From Symsagittifera roscoffensis (taxonomy: Eukaryota; Xenacoelomorpha; Acoela; Convolutidae), in the NCBI RefSeq assembly GCF_963678635.1, contig NW_026971626.1, forward strand, positions 64,001-96,548: a DNA stretch of 32,548 bases, given 5' to 3'. A model generated the notes under the pieces. It was given only the letters and a program-made list of their open reading frames with translations, was not told the origin of the DNA and did not search any database. A program made the translations under genes and the position numbers. Below are positions 21,127 to 29,799 of the stretch, piece after piece; positions within the stretch are counted from its first letter, which is position 1, and each line of letters begins with the position of its first letter.

Positions 21127-21431
21127 CAAGAAGGGAAGTCAGGAAAGAGCCCAAATTTAGCCATCACGTACTGAATAAGAACGAAAGCGAATGACAACAC
21201 CATTTGAGCCCCATATAGTCCATCTGAAAACAAGTTGCACAAAATCACGAAGTCCGTTGCAGATTTCTTGGTGCTCCTCTTAAGAATATGATATACGAGG
21301 AAGTTTCGGTAACAAACTGCAACTCCACAAATAAGTCGCCAGGCGAAAATCACCATTAAAACTTTTTGTATACTCTCCCAGAGCATCGTGTTGTGTTGAT
21401 TCTTATTACTTACAAGAATACCAAATGTCAA
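21127..21431 (-). CDS. Class A GPCR, exon 1 (N-terminus, TM1, TM2)
   Basis: This encodes residues 1-101 and two bases of Trp102 of the receptor. With exons 2 and 3 the total is 1353 bases, a whole number of codons, giving 450 residues, a normal class A size. TM1 (about 22-45) carries Asn43 in the GN-like position 1.50. TM2 (about 58-82) carries Asp70 at 2.50 in the form NLFSDGL. The first Met at 21431 gives a short outer N-terminus; an alternative Met at 21386 would give 435 residues, and a strong GTAAGT at 21413-21408 between them allows for an upstream exon structure I cannot resolve. There is no signal peptide and no N-glycosylation sequon before TM1. The gene would act at the cell surface as a G-protein-coupled receptor. 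Confidence 0.82.
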
Positions 21432-21727
21432 ATGGTTCTAATAAAATTCAAGAAAATGATGCACACAATGTAAATTCCACCGGAATGCTATTTCATATAA
21501 TTAAGTTTGCTGTTAAAATAATGATTTGTACTACCGAACATCTAGTCTACAATTGGATCAACTCAAATCTCGCTGTTGATAGAGAAGGTATAAAGCTTGA
21601 ACAAACCACATAATATGGCGCATTTGATCTATGTTGCAATGACATCATGGTTACTCTGATGCATAACTCGGGTTGTTTTCAGTGCAAATCAGTGATGACT
21701 CAATAATATTTCAGCGAAGCACTCCAA

Positions 21728-21790
21728 GGATCTACTTAACAATACCCCCCCCCCCTTTCTTGAAAGGGGTGGAGGTTGTTAAGTAGATCC
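21728..21790. repeat. 63-nt hairpin with 15-bp perfect arms
   Basis: GGATCTACTTAACAA (21728-21742) is the exact reverse complement of TTGTTAAGTAGATCC (21776-21790). Between them CCCCTTTC and GAAAGGGG form a second perfect 8-bp stem around TT, next to a long C-run. This is a foldback unit of unknown origin. Confidence 0.85.
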
Positions 21791-21960
21791 CGCTCCAAAA
21801 CTGCATTAGAGTCTGTACATTGCCATTTTCACTCTGGATCAGAGCTAAAAAGCAGAGGCAAAATTGCAGTACTAAAAATTACTGAATAATCGATGGAACA
21901 AAGCTTTTTTTTGCAATATCAGATATAATTTTTTTTAAAAAACAAAGAACTGATCAAAAA

Positions 21961-22053
21961 CTGGCTCCTACTCAGATTTGAACCCCTACTTCACTCAGAG
22001 AGAACTTTTGATACCTCCACGCTTTATCCGCTTTGTATTGAACATACCATGCA
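21961..22053 (-). ncRNA. tRNA-like segment, possible SINE head
   Basis: On the - strand, GGGGTTCAAATC is an exact RNA polymerase III B-box-type string. About 45 bases earlier, TTCAATACAAAGCGGATAAAGCG resembles a tRNA D-arm, and the segment ends GAGCCAG followed by TTTTT. The T-stem and acceptor stem do not pair well, so it is not a working tRNA; a decayed tRNA-derived SINE or chance resemblance are the options. Confidence 0.3.
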
Positions 22054-22250
22054 AAATATATTTGACTTCAGACGAGCGTATAATTTATTCTTACGAAATA
22101 ATTAAAAATAAACAGAAAAATATCTGAAGGATTTACTCTGATAATACTATGCAGAATTTAATTGACTTCAGACGAGCGCATAAATTAAATATCTTACGAA
22201 ATAATTGAAAATAAACAGAAAAATATCTGAAGTATTTACTCTGATATTAC
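22048..22250. repeat. ~101-bp direct duplication
   Basis: Two adjacent copies (22048-22147 and 22148-22250) share TTGACTTCAGACGAGCG, TTACGAAATAATT and AAATAAACAGAAAAATATCTGA, with several substitutions and small indels. No gene is present. Confidence 0.9.
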
Positions 22251-22482
22251 AAAACATAGCGGATAAAAGCCCTAATAATTCAAAACCCCCCGCAAAATAA
22301 GAATTTATGAATTTATGAGAAAAGATGGCTCAAATTTGTCTTTATGTGAACTTTTTTTACTATTCTCATTTTCTGAACATTGTTATATTTTTTATATTTA
22401 TGTTTATATTAACATTGCTATATTAATATTTCTGAACATTAACAAACTAATGCTGGATCGGTATTTAATTCCGGGTAAGTAT

Positions 22483-22830
22483 TGAAACTTCCGGGCAAGT
22501 GATAGCTGAATCACTTATGCAGCCATTTTGTTGTTTCGACTTTCTTAACTAGCTATTTTTGACGGTAATTCAATCATTAATTAATCATTTTATTTTATAT
22601 CATTTGAAAGATATTGTTATCCTGAGCTCAACTTGAAAAAAAAGTTCACCTGTGATCAATTTTCGTAAAGTTATGGGAGTATAAAGGTTGAAAGTTTCGG
22701 ACAATAAACGAGCGATATGTTTCGTGCTAATAGCGCCTAAGCTGAGATTTAATCCGAAACAAAAAACGTTCCAAATATAATTGAGGTATGCTCTTTGGTC
22801 TATTTATTTCTTTGTTATTTGCTTTGTACA
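22483..22830 (-). repeat. Dispersed repeat core, copy D
   Basis: Read on the - strand, this copy has GGAACGTTTTTTG, AAACATATCGCTCG, CCCATAACTTTACG, TTGATCACAGGTGAA, GTTGAGCTCAGGATAAC, CTTTCAAATGATATAAAA and AAAGTCGAAAC in the same order as copies A-C. GCGAAACATATCGC-like strings are shared most closely with copy A. Ends are not defined. Confidence 0.75.
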
Positions 22831-22899
22831 TTTTCAAATGTCAAATTCAGACCACGAAATTGATTATATTGCCATTTTAATTGTTTATTAAAAAAAGTT

Positions 22900-23045
22900 C
22901 TATTATAATCCATTATATTAGATTATAATCCATTATTTTTGTCACTGAAATTGATTATTTTTACCAACATAATCCATTATAATCGATTATTTTTGAACTA
23001 AAAATCCATTATAATTCTTTATAATTGATTATAATCCATTTTAGT
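22900..23045. repeat. AT-rich array of TAATCC/ATTA motifs
   Basis: The string TAATCCATTA or a close relative recurs; TAATCC occurs four times, along with ATAATCGATTAT and many ATTA/TAAT cores. It could be a simple-sequence expansion, or a cluster of homeodomain sites (TAATCC is the Otx/Bicoid-type core). Function is not shown. Confidence 0.6.
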
Positions 23046-23225
23046 TTTAGAACTAATTTCGATTATTTTTGCAAAGTTTTGCAAGTTTTGCGAGAAATTT
23101 GCAAAATGTATGCCATGTAAATTTCTAAATACCATGTCTTAACGTCATTCCCTCGCCTCATCAAGCATTTTTTAACTCCCACAACTAAAGGGGTGGGTTA
23201 TATGGGGGTAAGCTGAGAAGGAACT

Positions 23226-23259
23226 GGGGGGGTGGGGGGGGGGGGGTGGGGGGCGGGGG
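23226..23259 (+). repeat. G-tract with G-quadruplex potential
   Basis: There is a 34-base run of almost only G, broken by single T or C bases, giving more than four runs of at least four G. Runs of this kind are prone to sequencing error. Confidence 0.85.
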
Positions 23260-24455
23260 TAAGCTGGACTGGGCATCGCACTGATACAAACAAATTTGTT
23301 GATGCTTTCTTGCTTAGTTAAGCATCTGAAATTACTTCACCGCCTCAGGCAACTAGCACGGATCATGCGTGGTATCGCTGCAACACAACTACTCGAATTA
23401 TTGCACGAAATTCCAAAAAAAGCAAAATTTTTTAAACTAAATTTTTCGATAGTTTTTAGAAGAATCTTAAAATTTTCGAAGAATTAAACGCTTAATTTCA
23501 TTTTTAATAGTTTGCTGAAAGCAAGTTCTTCTCATGTGTGTACACCATTGGCGATTTTAAAGAAAAAATTTTATAACCTCTGCACTTATTTGAAGTATCC
23601 GAACAAAACAATTGAAATTTGAAATATAAAACTCATTTTTCATTGGGTCGATTTTAGGCGAAAAATGACGAAGACAAACAATGCTGAAAAGTTTCACCAG
23701 TTATCAAATTTATTTTGTCAATTTTTTTTTTTCAAAAAGTTCGGACCCAAACGCTCCGCAACCGGCCCGACTTGAGTTATGCAAAATCAACTGAGATAAG
23801 TTAAATCAATGTGATTGTTTTTTTCAAGCGAACAAATTTTGAGAAACAAATGTTTGTTTTCTTACTACCGTATGCAGCCGTATAAGCAAGTTATAATATA
23901 TGATTGACAAAATTTCTGTTTTATCATTTTAAAAACTAGTCGTTTTATTCTCCAACAAATGGTTTCATATTACTTCTAGGTCAATTATATGCAGTTTTGA
24001 TTTCGTCATTTCTTCTAAAATTGTCCCATTTTGAGAAAAACGATTCAAATTATGAAGTTTTTTGTTTGTGCGGATAACTTAAAAATATACTGCATCTGAC
24101 TTCCAAAAACTATGACGCATTTTCTTCGACACATTGATTCTCCTGAAAATTTTTCCGCAATTAGTTTTGAAATCAATTTTAGCAAGGATAGCCGCCGGTT
24201 ACTGTGCAAAAAACACAAAAAAGTTTAAAAGAAATTTCATTTTTTTTGCAGAACTTTTATTTAAAATCGATTCGATGTACAATATTAATTTCAAAAACAT
24301 ATGTCTTGGAAATGACTATAAAAGTTTTTAAAACAAAAGTTAAAAATTTCTAAATAACTCAAGTAAATCATGCATCCGTATACAAACATCCTGTAAGTAG
24401 GTAAGGCTGAATGTCCAGAGGTAATGATAAATGTACCCTTAAGAAATCATTCATT
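23260..24455. other. AT-rich spacer, nothing recognised
   Basis: Short open frames of 63-65 codons show no similarity to known families. No repeat end or RNA gene is evident. Confidence 0.5.
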
Positions 24456-24737
24456 TTAAATAAGTTTTGTTTCAATTGAGTTTTTCGGCGTTTTAACGCC
24501 GGCCCTCACGGTGAGTTGATTTGTGTTTTGACATTGGTTTGAGTTTTTTCCGCGATATTCAAAACCATCACTCCGCTCATTTTGCCAACACCCCTCTTTT
24601 AGCGCGATGATTGGTTGTTCTTCGAATTGCACTAGGGTGTTGGATGTTTCTGCGGATTCGATCGCCTTGCTCGCTTTCGTCGCCTTGTTCATTTCGGTTG
24701 CTCTGGGATTGCTAGCTATTTTCTTCAGTTTGATCAT
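24456..24737 (-). CDS. Possible terminal exon of a gene antisense to the 375-bp array
   Basis: This 93-codon frame starts within array unit 1 and runs out of the array to a stop at 24456. Its first half is the Lys/Ala/Glu/Ser-rich sequence found on the - strand of every unit (KASKAIESAETS, QFEEQPII), and the second half is unique and Asn/Gln-rich. Where other units have GGTGTAAGC, a possible splice donor, unit 1 has a changed sequence and the frame reads on. That would suit a last exon of a gene with tandemly repeated exons. No family is recognised, and upstream units have an in-frame TAG (CAG only in unit 2), so this stays a hypothesis. Confidence 0.25.
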   Translation of the reverse strand: MIKLKKIASNPRATEMNKATKASKAIESAETSNTLVQFEEQPIIALKEGCWQNERSDGFEYRGKNSNQCQNTNQLTVRAGVKTPKNSIETKLI

Positions 24738-26433
24738 GTTTTCATCACTGCTATTCTCTACGCTGCTTGACTCTCCTACTCGTCGCCTCTATGCTTTTTT
24801 GGTCTCCTCAGTAATGCCCCACTTTTTGAGGGATTTCTGTTTTGGTTTTTTCGCTCTTATTGGGAGTCTTTTACTTTTTGAGGGATTTAAGTTTTGGTTT
24901 TTTCGCTCTTATTGGGAGTCTTTTACGGTGCACATTTATAATTTATTTTATCCATATATTTTATCGGGACTGCTGTCGAAGGGCTTATTGTGTTCGGATC
25001 TTGGTAATTTGCTTACACCTCCTTTTTGACACGATGATAGGCTGTTCTTCGAATTGCATTAAGGTTTCGGATGTTTCCGCGGATTCGATCGCCTTGCTGG
25101 CTTTCGCCGCCTTATTCGTTTCGGTTGCTCTGGGACTGCTAGCTGTTTTCTTCAGTTTGATCACGTTTTCGTCACTGCTATTCTCTACGCTGCTTGACTC
25201 TCCTACTCGTCGTCTCTGTGCTTTTTTGGTCTCCTCAGTAATGCCCCACTTTTTGAGGGATTTCTGTTTTGGTTTTTTCGCTCTTATTGGGAGTCTTTTA
25301 CGGTGCACATTTATAATTTATTTTATCCATATATTTTATCGGGACTGCTGTCGAAGGGCTTATTGTGTTCGGATCATGGTAATTTGCTTACACCTCCTTT
25401 TTGGCACGATGATTGGCTGTTCTTCGAATTGCAGTAAGGTTTCGGATGTTTCCGCGGATTCGATCGCCTTGCTGGCTTTCGCCGCCTTATTCGTTTCGGT
25501 TGCTCTGGGACTGCTAGCTGTTTTCTTCAGTTTGATCACGTTTTCGTCACTGCTATTCTCTACGCTGCTTGACTCTCCTACTCGTCGTCTCTATGCTTTT
25601 TTGGTCTCCTCAGTAATGCCCCACTTTTTGAGGGATTTCTGTTTTGGTTTTTTCGCTCTTATTGGGAGTCTTTTACGGTGCACATTTATAATTTATTTTA
25701 TCCATATATTTTATCGGGACTGCTGTCGAAGGGCTTATTGTGTTAGGATCTTGGTAATTTGCTTACACCTCCTTTTTGGCACGATGATTGGCTGTTCTTC
25801 GAAATGCATTAAGGTTTCGGATGTTTCCGCGGATTTGATCGCCTTGCTGGCTTTCGCCGCCTTATTCGTTTCGGTTGCTCTGGGACTGCTAGCTGTTTTC
25901 TTCAGTTTGATCACGTTTTCGTCACTGCTATTCTCTACGCTGCTTGTTTCTCCTACTCGTCGTCTCTATGCTTTTTTGGTCTCCTCAGTAATGCCCCACT
26001 TTTTGAGGGATTTCTGTTTTGGTTTTTTCGCTCTTATTGGGAGTCTTTTACGGTGCACATTTATAATTTATTTTATCCATATATTTTATCGGAACTGCTG
26101 TCGAAGGGCTTATTGTGTTCGGATCTTGGTAATTTGCTTACACCTCCTTTTTGGCACGATGATTGGCTGTTCTTCGAATTGCATTAAGGTTTCGGATGTT
26201 TCCGCGGATTCGATCGCCTTGCTGGCTTTCGCCGCCTTATTCGTTTCGGTTGCTCTGGGACTGCTAGCTGTTTTCTTCAGTTTGATCACGTTTTCGTCAC
26301 TGCTTTTCTCTACGCTGCTTAAATCTCCTATTCGTCGTCTCTATGGTTTTTTTGGTGTCCTCAGTAATAGCCCTTTTTTGAGAGATTTCGGTTTTGGTTT
26401 TTTCGCTCCTATTGGGAGTCTTTTACGATGCGC
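24607..26433. repeat. 375-bp tandem array, five units
   Basis: Units start at 24607, 25034, 25409, 25784 and 26159. The period is exactly 375 bp for the middle units. Unit 1 is 427 bp because a 52-bp piece (CTTTTTGAGGGATTT through GGGAGTCTTTTA) is duplicated inside it. Unit 5 is partial and more divergent at its end. Units 2-4 differ at only a few bases. The array is clearly more GC-rich than its surroundings. The - strand of each unit carries a Lys/Glu/Ser-rich frame and a GTAAGC donor-like site; the + strand is open throughout. Confidence 0.95.
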
Positions 26434-26443
26434 GGTTTCGTAG
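25034..26443 (+). CDS. Repetitive hydrophobic ORF across the array (doubtful)
   Basis: From the ATG in unit 2 the frame is open for 469 codons, and upstream non-ATG codons extend it to 24842. It consists of four copies of a 125-residue unit because 375 is a multiple of three. Each unit has about three strongly hydrophobic stretches rich in Phe and Leu (for example ALLAFAALFVSVALGLLAVF) and a Cys/Arg-rich link. No family is recognised. Openness in every unit follows automatically from their near identity, and a Phe/Leu-rich frame is exactly what the complement of a Lys/Glu-rich coding sequence looks like. The internal 52-bp duplication in unit 1 breaks this frame. I list it as the longest open frame in the window, not as a confident gene. 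Confidence 0.25.
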   Translation: MIGCSSNCIKVSDVSADSIALLAFAALFVSVALGLLAVFFSLITFSSLLFSTLLDSPTRRLCAFLVSSVMPHFLRDFCFGFFALIGSLLRCTFIIYFIHIFYRDCCRRAYCVRIMVICLHLLFGTMIGCSSNCSKVSDVSADSIALLAFAALFVSVALGLLAVFFSLITFSSLLFSTLLDSPTRRLYAFLVSSVMPHFLRDFCFGFFALIGSLLRCTFIIYFIHIFYRDCCRRAYCVRILVICLHLLFGTMIGCSSKCIKVSDVSADLIALLAFAALFVSVALGLLAVFFSLITFSSLLFSTLLVSPTRRLYAFLVSSVMPHFLRDFCFGFFALIGSLLRCTFIIYFIHIFYRNCCRRAYCVRILVICLHLLFGTMIGCSSNCIKVSDVSADSIALLAFAALFVSVALGLLAVFFSLITFSSLLFSTLLKSPIRRLYGFFGVLSNSPFLRDFGFGFFAPIGSLLRCAVS

Positions 26444-27180
26444 TGTTTTTGTATCCTTTACTTTAACATACGTGTGCGGATTACTAAGGAGAGAAAATGT
26501 TTACTGTCATTAACGTGTATTTTTTGTGGCCGTAACATAGTTTACCAATACGCAGAAGTCCAGTTCAGTTGAACTATTTCATTTGGTTCTTCTGTTTTTT
26601 ACACTTCGCCTAAGTTTTCCTTGGAAAGTCTGGCTAAAGATTTCATTCTAATTCGCGGTAGTCGATTGATTGCGATGCATCAACGACGGGTAGAGTGCGT
26701 TTGGAATAGGGGAATTGATGGGTGATGTTTCATAATGACTTGACAAAACAGCTTGAGAACAAAGTCTGATCATGGGATGCTCGTTTTTGCATAAATTCTT
26801 CTCTATATCTCTATCTCGGTCGTGATTGACTGAATTTCAACCACATGAAGTCACGCCCTCTGGTGGCACTATTGAATTCATTTCGGTATTTGCACGTTTT
26901 TGTTGAACGTTTTTGGATTGGTTGCCATTGGTTTGCATGATAGTTTGCCCTTCATTTTTTTCGAAAATTCTTTTTGGTTCTAGAATTTCTTAGAATTTTT
27001 AAAAAAAATTATCGGGTCACGCTTTGTGATCCGATGTTACGGTTGAAAACCATTTTTGCATAGATGCAGTTGCGAAAACGTTTTGTTACACATGCTACGA
27101 CCAGCAACTTCATATCAATATAGTTTTTCTCTGTCGTCTTCAAATCTGATGATGCAAAAAATTTTGGTTGCCACCCGTCC
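26444..27180. other. Unique spacer with candidate protein-binding sites
   Basis: No ORF of note. It holds an inverted nuclear-receptor-like half-site pair AGTTCA-GT-TGAACT at 26562-26575 and a CTCF-like string at 26851-26870. Both are motif matches only. Confidence 0.4.
26851..26870 (-). promoter_or_regulatory. CTCF-like motif
   Basis: The - strand reads AGTGCCACCAGAGGGCGTGA. Its core GCCACCAGAGGGCG matches the animal CTCF core consensus (CCACCAG, then R, then GGGCG). It is a sequence match with no functional support. Confidence 0.4.
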
Positions 27181-27420
27181 CTTTTGAGTTGTTTTCAAAT
27201 CGCACCAAGTCCATCGTCGCTAACGTCACACGCTATTCCTGTAAAGCGGAGTATATCAAAATGCTTTAGCTCGACAATAACTTTGACTAATGGAGACTAC
27301 GCAATAATGCAATTCGTTCGTGATTTCAGTTGTTCTCTTGATGATGGCGGTTTGACTAATTTTGACTAATCTCTTTAACTGTTCGAAAGGGGTATTGCAT
27401 GTCTCATACCTGAGTCTAGT
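27181..27420 (-). pseudogene. RNase H start, left unit, interrupted by a 70-bp RT copy
   Basis: The - strand reads a KHFDILR segment followed by CDVSDDGLGAI, the RNase H (RT-linked) entry motif with its first catalytic Asp, then a stop. The fragment is split: 27291-27360 is a copy of the RT-thumb piece at 27488-27557, inserted with TTGACTAA on both sides. Confidence 0.75.
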
Positions 27421-27429
27421 CTAAGTAGT

Positions 27430-28210
27430 TATTTATACTCCATAAGGATCCTAAGAATTTATATTCAAGTAGGTTCGGCAAAATTTTATGGAGACTACGC
27501 AATAATGCGATTCGTTCGTGATTTCAGTTGTTCTCTTGATGATGGCGGTTTGAACTCTTTGTTTGCTTTTTTTTCTTGCAAGAGGCGTAAATTTTTTGAT
27601 TTGCTTATTTGATAATCGGCTTTTGTCACTTCATTTTTTCGTGCTCAAATTTTTTGATTTGCTTATTTGATAATCGGCTTTTGTGACTTCATCTTTTCGA
27701 CTTCATCTTTTCGAGCTACCTGTTCAAACTTTGCGCCATGGGATTTTACTAGTGTTTGATCTTTAAATGCTTGCACTAGGGGAATTTTTTTCGCAAGGTA
27801 TTAATAGTTTTTAAGACTCCGCCGGAATAGTACTGAAAACATAAAAACGTTTTTAAATCAAAATTTTCTAGTCGGCTCCCTCCCCACTAAAGAAAAGTTG
27901 CAAAATTAGTGGCTTTCTTTTCTAACGGCACCTGCCCGTGGGCAGATGATATGAAATTCAGGGTACTGAACTGTACTTTGTCGGCCTTTCATTCCGCAAA
28001 TAATTGACTAATCCCATCTAAAAGTACGTTGCTATTTGATGTTTGTCACTCATTTTTGAGTTCCCTGCTTAATCGTTTTCAGATTTCGTTACTAAAACAT
28101 TCTTTTTTTAATAATTTAACCGTTCTTCATTAATCGGTTTATCTACCTGGCTACTTTATTTTGAAACAAAAAGGCACCTTACGGAACTTCTTCTGTACAG
28201 GTTTCCATTG
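27430..28210 (-). pseudogene. Reverse transcriptase remnant, left unit
   Basis: From about 28205 on the - strand, QKKFRKVPFCFKIK matches the start of Ty3/Gypsy RT. At 27972-27905, FSTLNFISSAHGQVPLE matches motif A and the residues after it, with Asn (27956-27958) where the first catalytic Asp belongs. Later segments correspond to the connection region. Stops break it throughout. A 58-bp tandem duplication lies at 27589-27705. Confidence 0.75.
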
Positions 28211-28257
28211 ATCAAAAGTTCAGCCTGAGTTTTTGCGTTTCGGATTTTCTTTTTCCG

Positions 28258-28752
28258 TCAAAAAAATTTCAAAAATAATTTATCAAAACATTTTTGCCAT
28301 TTTTCAAGCACTTGAGGGTTTTCGCCGTCTTCTTCTTCTGCAACTCTGGTCGTTTTCACCTTCTGCACCAACTCGACGCCTAGAGCTTTCATCAAATCAC
28401 ACCCCAGGATTGATTGGATTGATTGGTCGTTCACAGCTATCACTTTGGCCTTTGTCGTCCACTCTTTCAAGTCAATCTTCACATCACTCCTGCCCAGAAT
28501 TCGGATTCTGTTGTTATTATAGTAACAAGACTCTACATTTGGTTGCAGATGAAAATTCACTTTTCTCAATGTCCATTTCAGATCATGCATGCTTGGTACA
28601 GTGACCTGAGACCCGCTGCTCACCCATAGCCAGGTTTTGTTTCCGGATACATCAGCTTGGAACCTTGCACCAGGGATTTTCGTTTCTTGTTTGACATAAC
28701 CATGTATTCGTCCATGTATTAATTTTGTTTGACATAACCATGTGATAGTCAA
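28258..28752 (-). pseudogene. Retropepsin-like protease remnant, left unit
   Basis: A 164-codon open frame carries WVSSGSQVTVP, aligned with the D-T/S-G-A/S active site of retroviral-type proteases, and ILGCDLMKALGVEL, the usual second conserved block of these enzymes. The catalytic Asp is replaced by Ser (codon 28618-28620), so it should be inactive. A polar linker ending in LEKWQKCFDKLF leads towards RT. The first codons, rich in Trp and Thr, come from the junction with the upstream unit. Confidence 0.8.
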
Positions 28753-28924
28753 ATATTGATTGTCCCGCGTCCCTTTTGAGTTGTTTTAAAATCGCACCAA
28801 GTCCATCGTGACTAACGTCACACACTATTTGTTTTATGCGGAGTATATCGAAATGCTTTAACTTGACAATAGTTTTGACTAACCTCTTTAACTGTTCGAA
28901 AAGGGTATTCCATACCTCATGCAT
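28753..28924 (-). pseudogene. RT end and RNase H start, middle unit
   Basis: The - strand reads VWNTLFEQLKRLV, the RT connection helix, then CDVSHDGLGAILKQ, the RNase H entry motif. It stops shortly after and passes directly into the pre-protease segment of the left unit, so RNase H is cut short at the unit boundary. Confidence 0.8.
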
Positions 28925-29029
28925 GTGTCCAGTCTAAGTCGTTATTTAGGATCCATAAGGATCCTAGGAAATTAAATTCAACTAGGTTCGGCAAAATTTT
29001 ATGGAGACTACGCAATAATGCAATTGGTT

Positions 29030-29760
29030 CGTGATTTCAGTTGTTCTCTTGATAATGGCAGTTTGAACTCTTTGTTTGCTTTCTTTTCTTGCAAGAGGCG
29101 TAAATTTTGCTTTGCCTATTTTGATAATCGGCTTTTGCGACTCTTCTTTTCGTAATTCAAACGCGACGCTAGCGATATCCAGTTTCTATAAAGATTTTTC
29201 CATCAGAGCGACGTGTTGAAGCTTATCGTCTTGAGACTTTACTAATGTGTGATCTTTAAACCCTTGCACTAGCCGAAACTTTTTCGCAACGTATGAATAG
29301 TTTTTGAAACTCCGCCGGAATAGTACTGAAAACATAAAAACAGTTTTAAATCAGCATGCTCCAGTTGGCTCCCTCCCCACTAACAAAAAGTTGCAAAATT
29401 GCTGGCTTTCTGTTCTAACGCCACCTGCCCGTGGGCAGATGATATGAAATTCAGGGTACTGAACTGTACTTTTTCGGCCTTTCATTCCGCAAATATTTGA
29501 CTAATGCCATCTAATAGTACATCGCTATTTGATGTTTGTCACTCATTTTTGAGTTCCCTGCTTAATCAATTCTCTTATCGCCCATGCCAAAGTTTTATTT
29601 TTAGATTTCGTTACTGGAACATTCTTTTTTTATTTTTTAACCGTTCTTCATTAATCGGTTTATCTACCTGCCTACTTTATTTTGAAACTAAAAGACACCT
29701 TACGCAATTTCTTCTTAATAGGTTTCCATTGATCAAAAATTCAGCCTTATTTTTTGCTTT
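29030..29760 (-). pseudogene. Reverse transcriptase remnant, middle unit
   Basis: This is collinear with the left-unit RT. The motif A piece is at about 29465-29400, again with Asn for the catalytic Asp (29449-29451). A later FKDHTLVKSQDDKLQH segment lies where the YxDD box and following helix belong. The thumb region is near 29150-29040. Several frameshifts and stops are present. Confidence 0.7.
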
Positions 29761-29799
29761 TCGGATTTTTCTTAACCTTTCAAAAATTTCAGAAAAAAC

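Noticed and set aside
24456-25650. TAG read as Gln (code change) because CAG and TAG alternate in the array's - strand frame
   Set aside because: The histone and receptor genes use CAA/CAG for Gln and end in TAA, and the rest of the window gives no sign of stop reassignment. Simple mutation or a splice acceptor explains it.
24842-26443. A 533-codon ORF as a multi-pass membrane protein
   Set aside because: It begins at a non-ATG codon, is open mainly because near-identical units repeat in frame, and looks like the complement of a Lys/Glu-rich frame. Kept only as a low-confidence entry from the first ATG.
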